Source of the DNA: Gnetum montanum
Taxonomy: Eukaryota > Streptophyta > Gnetopsida > Gnetales > Gnetaceae
DNA length: 43,757 bases
Direction: 5' to 3'
Assembly (NCBI GenBank): GCA_015680685.1
Contig: MNCI01000909.1
Coordinates: forward strand, 126,001-169,757
Each line of letters starts with the position of its first letter. The first letter of the stretch is position 1. Positions 9,039-19,080 of this stretch are shown piece by piece. Position numbers and translations under genes: made by a program. The notes under the pieces are model-generated. The model made no database searches, was not told the origin of the DNA, and saw nothing but the letters and a program-made list of their open reading frames with translations.

Positions 9039-11235
9039 ATGGCCCCCAAGTGTCAAGCATCAACTCTACCTCAAAATTCTTGAGGTAGCACTTAATCGAC
9101 CACTATTATTTTATATCAAAATAATGTACTCTCTACTTCTGATTGTGTTCGTACCTTATTTGGAAATGAGGGGTTTCAGTACTTTACAACTTCTAGGTTA
9201 TCTAGTTTACTTGTCTTCGCCATTTTAAGCTTTCCCATTGCAAAGCCATTCTCATGGAATGGTGTGAATAGTATAATAGTAAGAAAATTTGTAGTTATGA
9301 GTTAGCTTTTGGTGCAATAAAAATCCTTCCTTTTGATATTCATATAGCTTTGGATTTTTAGCAAGGAGAGGATTCTTTAATTCCATTATCTTTCTCCCCA
9401 AAATTTAAATCATTTTGTAGAAAGGAATTATCTAATTATGTTATTGATTTTGCTCTTGGCAAAAGCCAATTTGTTCATGGAGATTTTATCAATGAGGTTC
9501 ACTTTGATTTATGTCTATTCATTTATAGCAAGGTTTTGTATTATAAACATTAATCCCATGTTAATTCTTATTTTATTTACATACTTCATGATGCCATAAT
9601 TGGTAGAATTTATGATTGGTCATTGCCTTGTTTCTCTACCTAGTATAATTTCATGACTAGAATTATTACTATCTAGCAGAATCCTACCAAATCTTAAACC
9701 CTATGCTGTGTATCCTTGTTTATGTATTTGATCCTAAGCTATGATCATCCAAACAAATGTTTTAGTCATTACAATCCCTAATTATGCCTTGAATTTCTTG
9801 AAGATGAGAGAGTTATAAGGAGTAAGATTGTGGGTGCCAAGAAAGGTTAGCTGACTTGACAGCATGCTTAGAATTAGAAGGAAATCAACAAGGTAATTTT
9901 ATGTATTGATTATTTCCTTGTTTTTGATTATATCTTTATTTTATGTATTTGATAGTGCAATCTAGGCTATTGAATGAACCGATTTAGAGTGCCCAAGCTA
10001 AAGATGAATAGGCTAAAGAAGTTCAAGGTACTTCAACCTTTGGTATAGTTCAACCACAAGAATAAATCATAATTTCTACTTCTAAGGTATATATATATAT
10101 GTATACACACACACACACAATAACTTTGTTTAATGTATTATTTATTTTTCTAATAAATTTCCTTTTGCAAAGGCAATGTACTAGGCAATGTTTTGGCAAT
10201 CCAGTAGTTATAAGACAACAAGCCCAACAAAAGGCTCAACAACAACACCAGAAAACTTGACAAAGTACAAGACGAGATAAAAGAAAGAAACCAAAGATAA
10301 GTTTTAATTATTTAAATATTTGAATACTCTCCTCTTTCTTCTCTATGATGTTGATTTTTGTGTTGTAGATGTTTATGGAGCAATAATACTTTATCTAAGA
10401 GATGGGAAGATATGATGCAAGCACCACTTCCAAATAGACTTCTATTCCTTCATCTAGATCACCAAGCATGCCTTTTTTCTCTACAATATCTATAAGAGGT
10501 TCCCTTTCATAAGTAGCACTGACACCACTTCCTAAGTTTGTTCAACTAGTTTCTTCTTTTTGTATATTGGGTTCTTCTTATTTGATGAAATATATAGTGA
10601 TGGCTACTAAAGAAGAACTCATGCTTCTTTTATGTATTAGTTAGTGAATTTTTGATAATAAATCCTATTATGTTTGTGATGTTGTATACCACTTACAAGA
10701 GTCTTAGTCATGCAACTTCAAGGTAGACTATGATTTAGTACAGGCTAGAGTTCCATCATCTTTGCATCTAATTCTTGAGGATGCTCCAAATTCTATCAAA
10801 GATCTAGAGAAACTCTTAGGAGAATTGAAGAGTGCAATGTGCTTCACTCACCATCTAGAGACTCATGAATAGTTCCTTCAAACTCAAAATGATTAGTTTC
10901 AAGTAAATACTTATTTTTATATTCTTTACTCTTACCTTATTCTTGATTTGTTCATAACTCATAATTTTAGTCTTGTTTATGCAAAGAAAAAAAAAGAATG
11001 GAAAAAGGACATAGATGATCAATTGATTCAGATATATATGCTAAAGACCCAACTTAAAAGAAAGGAGGAATTAGCAACTGTACTAAGACATGTGACTAAG
11101 TATATCAAATAATTGTATGACATATTGGGTAGATGTAAGATAGTGCTTACCAAGAAAGATGTCGCTGATGAAGAAAGGCAAGCACAATTGAAAATAGTCA
11201 TAGATCTCCTTAACTTGTTTAGTTGCAATAAATGA
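9039..11235 (+). pseudogene. Unrecognised multi-exon ORF, antisense within the chromovirus leader
   Basis: I do not recognise this protein. It starts at ATG 9039 (MAPKCQAST) and runs opposite to gag-pol. The first exon (9039-9892) needs at least one frame change and crosses several stops, but contains long protein-like stretches such as SFSPKFKSFCRKELSNYV and EFLEDERVIRSKIVGAKKG. Plausible GT-AG introns are 9893-9955, 10087-10172, 10301-10368 and 10903-10986 (63-86 bp, plant-like). The fourth exon ends in a helical stretch (KDLEKLLGELKSAM). The last exon is a clean coiled-coil-like frame from 10996 to a TGA near 11235 with one internal TAA. It ends about 230 bp short of the PBS. It could be an 'additional ORF' of the retrotransposon or a captured gene. 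Confidence 0.55.
10087..10120. repeat. Compound (TA)n/(CA)n microsatellite
   Basis: Alternating TA followed by CA dinucleotides. It falls at the start of the proposed second intron of the antisense ORF, consistent with non-coding sequence. Confidence 0.85.
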
Positions 11236-11464
11236 TCATAGTTGTTTTACATCTTTTCCATTCTTGTGTTTTGCTTCTTTCCTCATTCCTCCCTTTTTGT
11301 ATTCTACTTAGATGTACTTCATCTTATCCTATTATACACTAAAATAAAATAAAATAATATTTTTCTTTCATTTTTCCATTTTTCTTAGATATACTTATGT
11401 TTTACAATAATAATAAAAATAAAACAATGTCTTTCTTCCACTTTGGCACTTGAATTATGGTTTT

Positions 11465-11475
11465 CTCTAATACCA
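11465..11475 (-). promoter_or_regulatory. Primer-binding site, initiator-Met tRNA type
   Basis: Minus-strand TGGTATTAGAG lies two bases inside the 5' LTR and matches the 3' end complement of plant initiator-Met tRNA (TGGTATCAGAG) except for one C-to-T change. This fixes the element's orientation independently of the coding domains. Confidence 0.9.
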
Positions 11476-11477
11476 AA

Positions 11478-11984
11478 TGTGACATCCCATTCTTGGATGT
11501 TGTAAAAATATGATCACTTAATTTACCTCATTCACCATTTTCTTAGATAATATAATGGAAACATCATAAATACTTAATGAATGAATTAATTGGTAACTAA
11601 ATAATTAGTAATTTAGAATAAAAGGAGGAAAACATAAAAAATTTATTAATAGAAGAGAGTACTATAATATCTTTTGGGTTATCTTCCTATGCCACTTAAG
11701 CCTTAGATCAATACAACACTACCACCATGGTTAGGCTATCCTACCAAAGGGGTGATCAGTCTCTTCCTTTCCTGCTTCACTCAACTCTCGTCACTTTCCT
11801 ATTCTGGCTCCATAGCTTCATGCCAATGCAACCTCTAAACCTAGCCTTAAATGGGATAGGTCAAACCCTTTTCCAAGGGATACATAAATAATCATAACTT
11901 CTCATAATTAGGTGCCCCTTCATTTGAAGGTTAATTACATTGTTTATAATTTCTTCCACCCTTAATAAGGGATGAGACGTTACT
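11478..11984 (-). repeat. 5' LTR of the chromovirus (right in window)
   Basis: 507 bp, beginning TGTGACATC and ending GACGTTACT; the final CA of the sister LTR has become CT. It holds about 22 bp (near 11706-11735, aatacaacactaccacc) missing from the left LTR. Differences from the left LTR are mostly transitions. Confidence 0.93.
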
Positions 11985-11989
11985 AGTAG
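11985..11989. repeat. Target-site duplication, right copy (AGTAG)
   Basis: Identical to 1885-1889 and directly adjacent to the right LTR. Removing 1890-11989 would rejoin the pre-insertion sequence. Confidence 0.85.
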
Positions 11990-12129
11990 ACTTCATGCTT
12001 GTATGAGGAAAGTAGAATTTATGTTATGTTAGTGGGAAAATTATTTTCTAATAAGAATTTAAGCTTGGGTAGGTTCCACTAGATGCCTCCCAAGAAAACT
12101 AATAAAAATCCTTATATAATGGGGTTTAC

Positions 12130-13720
12130 ACATTTGACCAAAACTACATTGGGGTTAATTTCTAAATGAGCCTTGGAATGATCTCTAAGAACCAACCCTA
12201 CCCAAGACACATCTCCTAGCCATCCATCCATAATATGTTGAAGCCAATAAAGCCTCATAAAAAAATTAAAAATCAAATGTTGATACTAGAAGGTCCCAAG
12301 CACTAAGGGAAGTTAAAACACATACAAAATAAAATATTTTTATAAAACTACATTGGATAATGGAAAAGCTATGTTGTCTAGCATAGTTTTGCAAAGGATG
12401 AAAATAATCAACACTAACTAGGCTTCTAATTGACTTTGAATTAATCACACAAAGTTCCAAACCTTAGTTGGAGCCTCTAGTAGCTCTAAAACCTCTTAGA
12501 ACTTGTCAAAAGTTGCTAAAACCTATTATTCTCAACAAACTATGTTGTAGGGATCCAAACTACACTAGCCAACATAGTATTATGAAGTTTGACCATCAAG
12601 AGAATCAACAAAGCCTCTAACAACCATCGAGGTGATAAACCCTAGCCTTTAGACCTTCCTAGAGCCTTTGATAAACTTGGAATGAAAAATAACAATTTAC
12701 AAACAAGTCAATACTCATGATAATCTTAAAACTATGTTGGAAGAGGTTAAAATTACACTAGACAACATAGTTTTTATATGAAAATTTAAAAGAGGACTAT
12801 TAACCAGTTAAATTGACCCCCAAATATATCAACCTAACCCTAGAACTTTGTCAGAGCATCTACTCAAACCCTAAAAATTATGTCAAAATTGATCAAAATT
12901 AATCATTTTCTCCAAAAATATGATGGAACAACCTAGCATAGCTTTTAGGAAAGTTGTCAATATCAAGGCTCCAATGACCTTTGGAATCAACAATTTTGAG
13001 CATAAACCCTAGCCATGAATACTAGTGGCCCTAGGAACCTAAAACCATGTTTGATTGACCATAAAAAATAACCAAAAGCCAAGATTTTAGCAAAGCTATA
13101 GTGAAGTAGACCAAAACTATGTTGGCTAGCATAGTTTTGATAACATCACAACACCACGAATAGTTTGAAACTTGACTAGAGAATCTTAGAACCATTGAAC
13201 TTAAAACCTACTACCATTTCACCTCATTTTGAGCATGAAAAGAACAAATTTAGTAAAACTATGCTAGAACTAGAGAAAACTACTTCAGCTAGTAGAGTTT
13301 TGAGGTCTGAGGTTTTGAACTATACTTTCAATGACTCATCTTAGCTTCCAAATGATCATTTGGAAACCCTGACATCCCTATGCTATTTGGAAGGTTGCTG
13401 GAGCACAAATTCTAATCTTAAGATACCATAAATAAAGTTTTTATATAATACTATGCTAGAGACAAGGAAATCTATGCTTGCTAGTGTAGTTTTCAGCTTT
13501 TGGTGATATTTGGAGTCTTCAAGGAATCAAATTGGTGCCAAATGTGATCAATCTCCACTCCCAGCCTACTTTGTTATCAATTTAGACTATCAAAACCCCA
13601 AAACTTGTCCTAATGAGCCATGGAAATTATATTTTGATAAAAACTATAATAGGGTTTCTAAAACTACATTAGACAGTGTAGCTTTAGTGTGTGCCAGCAT
13701 TGTTGTTAGAAAGAACCTCA
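12130..13720 (+). repeat. About 190-bp tandem array upstream of Tat-like RT, about 8 units
   Basis: Each unit has a paired block: an arm such as aaactatgctag, 8-20 bp, then an imperfect palindrome such as aaactacactagcc-aacatagttt. Palindromes lie near 12370, 12560, 12755, 12930, 13120, 13284, 13475 and 13665, about 165-195 bp apart. The unit body contains an accctagaac...tcaaaattga...catttt succession. The same body and blocks, in the same orientation relative to RT, form the array at 25830-28660. Short frames inside it are incidental. Confidence 0.75.
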
Positions 13721-14580
13721 TTTCTTCCTCCAAATAGCCTCAAAATGACCTCTCTAAGTGCCAAAAATCCTTCATTGACTATATAGCCTTTCACCATGGC
13801 TTGATAAGGCCTAAAACTTGCAAAATTTGATCCTGATTCATCCATATTAACCATGTTTTATCATATGTTTCCCACCCTAACTAGTTTGGCCTTATTCCAT
13901 TGTTTTTTGATTTGTTTTGATAATATTACACATTATTGAACTTTATTGTCATATCATTTGGTATCATTTAGCTTCATTTTTATCACTTTCTTATCATTTG
14001 GACCTTTTCACCAAATGTTTCTATCATTTGACAGCATTTGAACCTTATTTTCCTTGGTTTAACATTAGAGGATATCATTTAATGTTAGCTTGGCCTTGTT
14101 TTACCTTACTAAACATCATTTTATTTGACCTAACCATAATTTCGGTTCTATTTGTCATCATTTGGCTATCATTTGGCTTCATGGTACATTAGTTGGCCAT
14201 TGATTCACCTCATTTACCTAACCCTCTCTCCTATGATCTTTGTTGACCATGCTTTGACCTTTTCTGACATCATTTGATGGGGCTTGGTCATCGTTTCTCC
14301 TCATATGATCATCATTTGGCCTTCATTTTGTCTTATTGGACCATCATTTATCCTTTCTTTAGCCTTATTTTACACTATTTACCCTTTTTTTCCCCTTATT
14401 TTCTTTAGCCTACATCTTGTAACCTTGGTTGACCTTGTTTGGACCTTGTTTGATCATTAAAGTAATTTCTTTTGGCTTATTCATGCATTATTACTAAAGT
14501 AATTTACATTGTTTTCTCACTTTATCACATAGGTGTCACTTATTTTGCTTATAGTTGATATGCAGGATTAGAGTATGAAC
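13721..14580. other. T-rich spacer with degenerate (t)atcatttggc repeats
   Basis: 13795-13830 is the reverse complement of 25700-25742, a block shared by both Tat-like copies between array and RT. From 13920 to 14480 a loose motif, atcatttggc with variants, recurs at irregular spacing. The two plus-strand ORFs at 13510-13737 and 13917-14192 are repeat by-products. Confidence 0.5.
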
Positions 14581-14584
14581 ACAT

Positions 14585-15560
14585 AGAATAAATTTAGTTT
14601 TCCTTTTAGCCTAAGCAGGCCTCATGGTGTTGTTGAATGGTTAAGTGACTTCAATTACATAGATCTTGAGCTTGAGAGCCCAACTAACCACATAGCATTG
14701 ATAGATAAACCTTTTAAATGGCCTAACCATATGCTCAGAACCCTTGACCTTGAGACTAGTAACATTACCAAAGACTCTCTATTTGATGTTTTCCTTATGA
14801 AACATAGTGGTGAGGAGAAAAAAATGAAACTAAGTTCTTCACTAGAAACTTAGCTTGATCAAGACATTACCTAGGTCCTTCAAGATATCATTAAAGCCTT
14901 TTCTTGGTCATATGAAGATATGCCTAGCCTTGATCTATGACTAGTATAACATAACATCATCCTCAACCCTAATATAAGGCTAGTTAAGTAAAAGGTTCAC
15001 AAGATTAGACTAGGTTTAGCCCTTGCAATTCATGATGACATCATGAAATTGTATTAAGTTGGTTTTATTTGAGCTATCAACTACATTGATTTGGTGTCTA
15101 ACATAGTGTTAGTACCTAAAAAAAATGGGAGTATATGCATGTATATTGATTTCTAAGATGTCAATAAGGAAACTATTAATGATGATTTTCCTTTGTCTAG
15201 TATTGACCAACTTATCAATACTACAACTAGACATGCCTTGTTATCCTTCATGATTGGTTTTCAAGATATAACCAAGCTAGGATTAACCTAGGACATCAAC
15301 TTTTTATGACCTTCATGATCCTTTGAAGAACCTTTTGTTACACTAGGATGCCTTTTGATTTGAAGAATGTAGACAACCAATCAATGTGCAACAATGTATA
15401 TATTTAGTGATTATATGATAGGATTACATAATGACTAGATAGATGTCAAACTAGCTAAATCTAAAATGGTCAATGGCCATGCACATGACCTTGACTTTGT
15501 GCTAAATGATGCCTTAAATATGAACTTAGGCTCAATCCTAAGACGTATGTATTTTATGTA
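14585..15560 (+). pseudogene. Reverse transcriptase with N-terminal linker, Tat-like (degenerate)
   Basis: The linker contains FSFPFSLSRPHG and NHIALIDKPFKWPN, matching the second copy at 25060-25369. RT entry shows AFSWSYEDMPSLD, the Tat/Athila-type leader, then a KQK-like block with the Gln codon now a stop, AINYID, NIVLVPKKNGS, a YIDF block and DDFPLSSIDQLI. A later frame has MPFDLKN, and at about 15430-15460 IDVKLAKSK replaces the YVDDIVVKSK motif, so one catalytic Asp is lost. Gln codons frequently read TAA or TAG. Confidence 0.85.
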
Positions 15561-16199
15561 AAAATTGGTAAGATGTTTCACTTTATAGTGTCCAAAGGAG
15601 GGATATGTGTCAATTGTGATAAGGTTAGGATCATATCCAACTTGGCAGCACTAACTAACCTTAAGGATTTTTGAGGACTACAAGGCAGATTACAAATAAT
15701 ATACAATCTATGTAATACTTACTTAAGAAAGGAGTCCACTATCAGTGGATGGCTCAATTCCATAAAGCCTTTGAAAACCTTAAGTAAGAGTTGGCACAAC
15801 TACCCATGGTATATCCTCCATAAAAGGATAAACCTTTTTACATCTACCTTGCTATCTCTAATGTTTCCATTACCTCTTTACTCTATCAAAAATAAGATTA
15901 TGGAGAAGAGCTACTAGCATACTAGCTAAGCCATGCATTAATTGACTATGAGACTTGATACACTGAAGTGGAGAAGTTTTATCTAGCCCTAGTCTTGTCA
16001 TTGAAGAAGTGGAGACAATACCTCTTTAGGAGCCAAGTCAATGTCATACACTAGAACAATGTTCTTAGAGACATAACCACCAATAATTATGAAAGTAGCT
16101 ATATAGCCTATTGGAAATCCATAAAAACTTAGTTTTACCTCCATTACAGCTTCCAAGCTTCAACCAAGGGTCAAGCTATAGCTGTAGAACTCATAGATT
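15561..16199 (+). pseudogene. First RNase H domain, Tat-like (degenerate)
   Basis: Protein-like frame with WMAQFHKAFENLK, KDKPFYIYLAISNVS, LSHALIDYETRYTEVEKFYL and LSLKKWRQYLF, corresponding to the gypsy RNase H just after the RT connection. The catalytic Asp expected in the first strand is absent, which is typical of the Tat lineage, where this domain is thought to be inactive and supplemented by a second RNase H. Internal TAA/TAG codons sit at expected Gln positions. Confidence 0.8.
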
Positions 16200-16720
16200 C
16201 GCTACTGGAAGACCATGTAGCCATTGACCCTGAATTCCTTGCGAAGAATGGCATAATTATTAGCAAAATATCCAAGGGCTATGAGGTTATCATGCACTTT
16301 GAAAAAGCTTCAACTATCAATGGGTCCAATGATGCTTTCATCATAAAATCACCTTCTATTATAATCCAATCCTTTGCATATTGTTTTCAATTCCCATGTA
16401 CCAATAATGTGGAAGAGTATGAAGGATTGATTAGGGAAATGATGGTATCTTGCAATCAAGGAATTAAATGCATGATGATAAAATCTAATTCATAACTTAT
16501 GGTTAACCAAGTAACAAAGGTTTATACATGTAAAGCCAAACATTTGCAACCTTATTGTTACCTAGTAAAGAAACTAATATAACAAGTTACAAATGTTCGT
16601 ATTCAACGTATACCCCAAACCAAGAATGCCTTAGTCAAGGCCATTGCAAAATTATCCCTAATTATGATTCTTGATGTGTTTAGCAAGTTACCCTCCTTAA
16701 TCATGAACTATGCAATTCCC
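16200..16720 (+). pseudogene. Second (archaeal-type) RNase H domain, Tat hallmark (degenerate)
   Basis: Contains FEKASTINGSNDAF, FPCTNNVEEYEGLIREM and QGIKCMMIKSNS, then a segment like QVTKVYTCKAKHLQPY. This matches the FDGA...CTNN-AEYEAL...GDS pattern of the added RNase H. The Glu in the NN-EEYE box is kept, but the first Asp (FDGA to FEKA) and the Asp of GDS (to SNS) are lost. The frame runs open from 16292 to 16495. Confidence 0.82.
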
Positions 16721-17990
16721 ATTTCATAGAAAACTGAAGGTATCTCTAAAGCCTTTTTCAGTACTACCCCTCAAAAGAAATGGTATGATGATATCAAGTT
16801 TTACCTAATGCATGATGAATCTTCATAGGGACTAATAACTTCTCAAAAGGATATTGTATGTGAAATACTGAAAGAGTATGTCATTATAGATAATAACACA
16901 CTATGTTGAAGGTCCCATGATGATATATTATTATTATGCTTGCATAAAACCAAAGTCCACACTGTCCCTGAGAAAGTTCATAAAGGTGTATGTGGAGAAT
17001 ATAATTGGCCTAGAGCCATGGATGAAAAGATTGAAAACTAGGCTATTATTGGTCCTATATTAAAAGTGAATGTCCTAAGAAGGTTAAAACTTTTCATACC
17101 CATCAATTGCATAGCAAAATTATACATGCATCGCCAACTAAGTTACATACTACTTAGTTAATTTGGCCATTTCAATGGTGTGGACTTGACATTATTGGAT
17201 CTATAATGCCTAAGTCTTCTATAGGGCATAGCTTTATCATCATTGCAACTAAATATTTTACAATGTAGGTTGAAGTTATTTTCCTAAGGAAAACAACATT
17301 TCAACAAGTCTATAGATTCATACTTGATAACATAGTAGCCTATTTTGGCATAAATTTGACCATGGTAGCAAATATCAAACCACATTCCAGTAGCCAATAA
17401 GCACAAGTCTTTTGTTAAGAACTAGGCATTAAACATTCCTTCTCATCACCATATTGACCTCAATCTAGTGGAAAAGCTAAAGCTACTAATAAGGCCATCA
17501 TAAACATGATCAAGAAGATGCTAAACAATAGCAGATAGAAGTGGCATGAGTGGCTTGTCCATGGAATTTAGGTCTATCAAACTATCATTTGAACCATAAC
17601 TGGTATCATATCATATAGCTTGGTTTATTGATCTAAAGTCATTTTGTGTGTTGAATTTCAAGTTCCATCACTAAGAGTGGCTCTATTTAACCTCATCTAT
17701 GATGAGTAGAATAAGGAGTTGTGAATCATTAGCCTAGATTCTATGGAAGAGTAGTGAATAAAAATGCTTTCTTACATCAAATGATATTAATCAAGATAGA
17801 AGAAACATCATTGGCATGACCTAATTAAGTGAAAGATCAATGAAGGAGATCTAGTCCTTAAGGCTATTTGCGAGCATGTGGATAGGTTTTTAGCCAACTA
17901 GAAGGGACATTTGCTAATCATCAAGGCCTATGGCAATAGAGTCTTTAGACTGGTGGACATAGATGGAAATGAATTAGCCAACTTGGTAAA
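16721..17990 (+). pseudogene. Integrase, Tat-like (degenerate)
   Basis: Zinc-binding portion around 16965-17100 (EKVHKGVCGEYNWPRAM). Core from 17162 in another frame: WPFQWCGLDIIGSI, GHSFIIIATKYFT, GIKHSFSSPY, then a SGKAKATNKAIINMIKK block, and an LVY-to-PSLRVAL stretch near 17610-17680. The first catalytic Asp remains. The second (TDNG type) reads VANI, and Glu in the NGQAE box reads Lys. The C-terminal part (to about 17990) ends with NELANLVNYFYLKPY, mirrored at the end of the other copy (ELANLVNHSHLKKY). Confidence 0.85.
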
Positions 17991-18189
17991 CTATTTCTAT
18001 CTCAAGCCTTATTACATCTATCATGATAGTCTATATAGTGTAAATCAATTATTAACATCAATGACCATTGCAACTTATAGCAAGTGAGCTTGCACGATCT
18101 TTCTCTCTCTTCCAATTTCTCTATTTGATAAAATAAAGGAACTACAAAACTTTATAAATCTAATGCACATTGTGTAGATCTCTATATGT
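17991..18189. other. 3' untranslated spacer after integrase
   Basis: A short A+T-rich stretch with a pyrimidine-rich tract near 18098-18125. No gene is seen. Confidence 0.4.
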
Positions 18190-19080
18190 TACATTAATAG
18201 TGACCTATGATGGCCTAGTGTGTTGGTTTTTGCATGTGGTTCTACACTTTATGTTGTAACAACATGTTTTCTTTGTCTTGTTTTGTTGGTCTCTTCAAGA
18301 TGTGCTTTTAGAATGAATCTTGAAGTTGTCATGAAGGTGTAACTCATTGCAATAGTAGGTTGTGAACTTGATGTGTGAGATTTGGTTAGCTTGTCCTACC
18401 ATACCAAGAGTTCTTATCTCACATCACTTCCATTATCCCCATTAAGCCCAATCCCATAGTCTAATTATAACCTTCCTTACCTTAAACAACAATGATGATC
18501 AATGTTTGAAATTCATGCATTATGGCTATGTGATATCTCTTTCATCATGCTCCACCAGTGAGTTCATTGAATGTAACACATCTAATTCAGTAAGAAAACC
18601 AAATCAAATTTGACCTTGAAAATGAAGGTTTCACCCTAAAAATGAAATAGTGGAAGAGAATTGCCAAGAAGTTGAAAGGTCAATGAAGCTCAAAATATAG
18701 ATCAATGACTCCAAAAGAGCAAAGGAAGGAGCCTAATGGCCAAAGAAACCTTGGATTAAAGTGTTGATTCCTCAAGAACATTACTAAGTAATCAACATTT
18801 TGAAGCATGAAGTGTGAAAACTATATTGATCAACAAGCATGTCATTGCCATAACCAAGACCATGATGTCAATATGTGAAACTAATTGCTAACCCCCATGA
18901 CCATTCCATTGTAATCAAATATTGCCTTTATCTCATATCATTGCATGATAACCTTATATCATCATTATAAGAACTCTTTGACATGGTTCAATAGCTACCA
19001 AATCAAGCACAAAGAGAAAAACATCAGTGATAGACTTGTGATGACATTTTACATTCTTTGTTGATGTTGTTGTAATCGAA
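18190..19080 (+). repeat. 3' region/LTR of the plus-strand Tat-like copy (copy B)
   Basis: The reverse complement of this interval aligns with 20840-21620 and, for 18640-19060, with 785-1160. Shared landmarks include ctttcatcatgctccacc (18539-18556; gagcataatgaaagg at 21316-21330 on the other side) and aaccatg...agag...tgatgat near 18980-19000. Because the similarity extends continuously from the integrase end, the true LTR start lies somewhere inside and could not be fixed. Confidence 0.65.

Larger units (their letters stand above)
1890..11984 (-). mobile_element. Complete, degenerate Ty3/gypsy chromovirus LTR retrotransposon
   Basis: A 10.1-kb element read on the minus strand. From right to left: 5' LTR (11478-11984), initiator-Met-type primer-binding site, long leader with an antisense ORF and a minisatellite, gag, protease, RT, RNase H, integrase, chromodomain-like remnant and acidic tail, polypurine tract, 3' LTR (1890-2374). 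The order PR-RT-RH-INT is diagnostic of Ty3/gypsy, and the chromodomain-like remnant places it among chromoviruses. The LTRs differ at roughly one in seven positions by eye plus a 22-bp indel, so the insertion is old. Every domain carries stops, and several catalytic residues are substituted. Confidence 0.93.
12130..19080 (+). mobile_element. Tat-like Ty3/gypsy element, plus-strand copy (5' end not found)
   Basis: Order on the plus strand: ~190-bp array, T-rich spacer, RT, RNase H, second RNase H, integrase, 3' region shared with the minus-strand copy. The second RNase H between the pol RNase H and integrase is a hallmark of the Tat lineage. No gag or protease lies in front of RT, and no 5' LTR was identified. 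The chromovirus at 1890-11984 is inserted directly upstream. All domains are broken by stops and frame changes. Confidence 0.8.

Noticed and set aside
13917-14192. Hydrophobic plus-strand 91-aa frame resembling a membrane protein
   Set aside because: It comes from T-rich repeated atcatttggc sequence, which automatically encodes Leu/Phe/Ile; no independent support.
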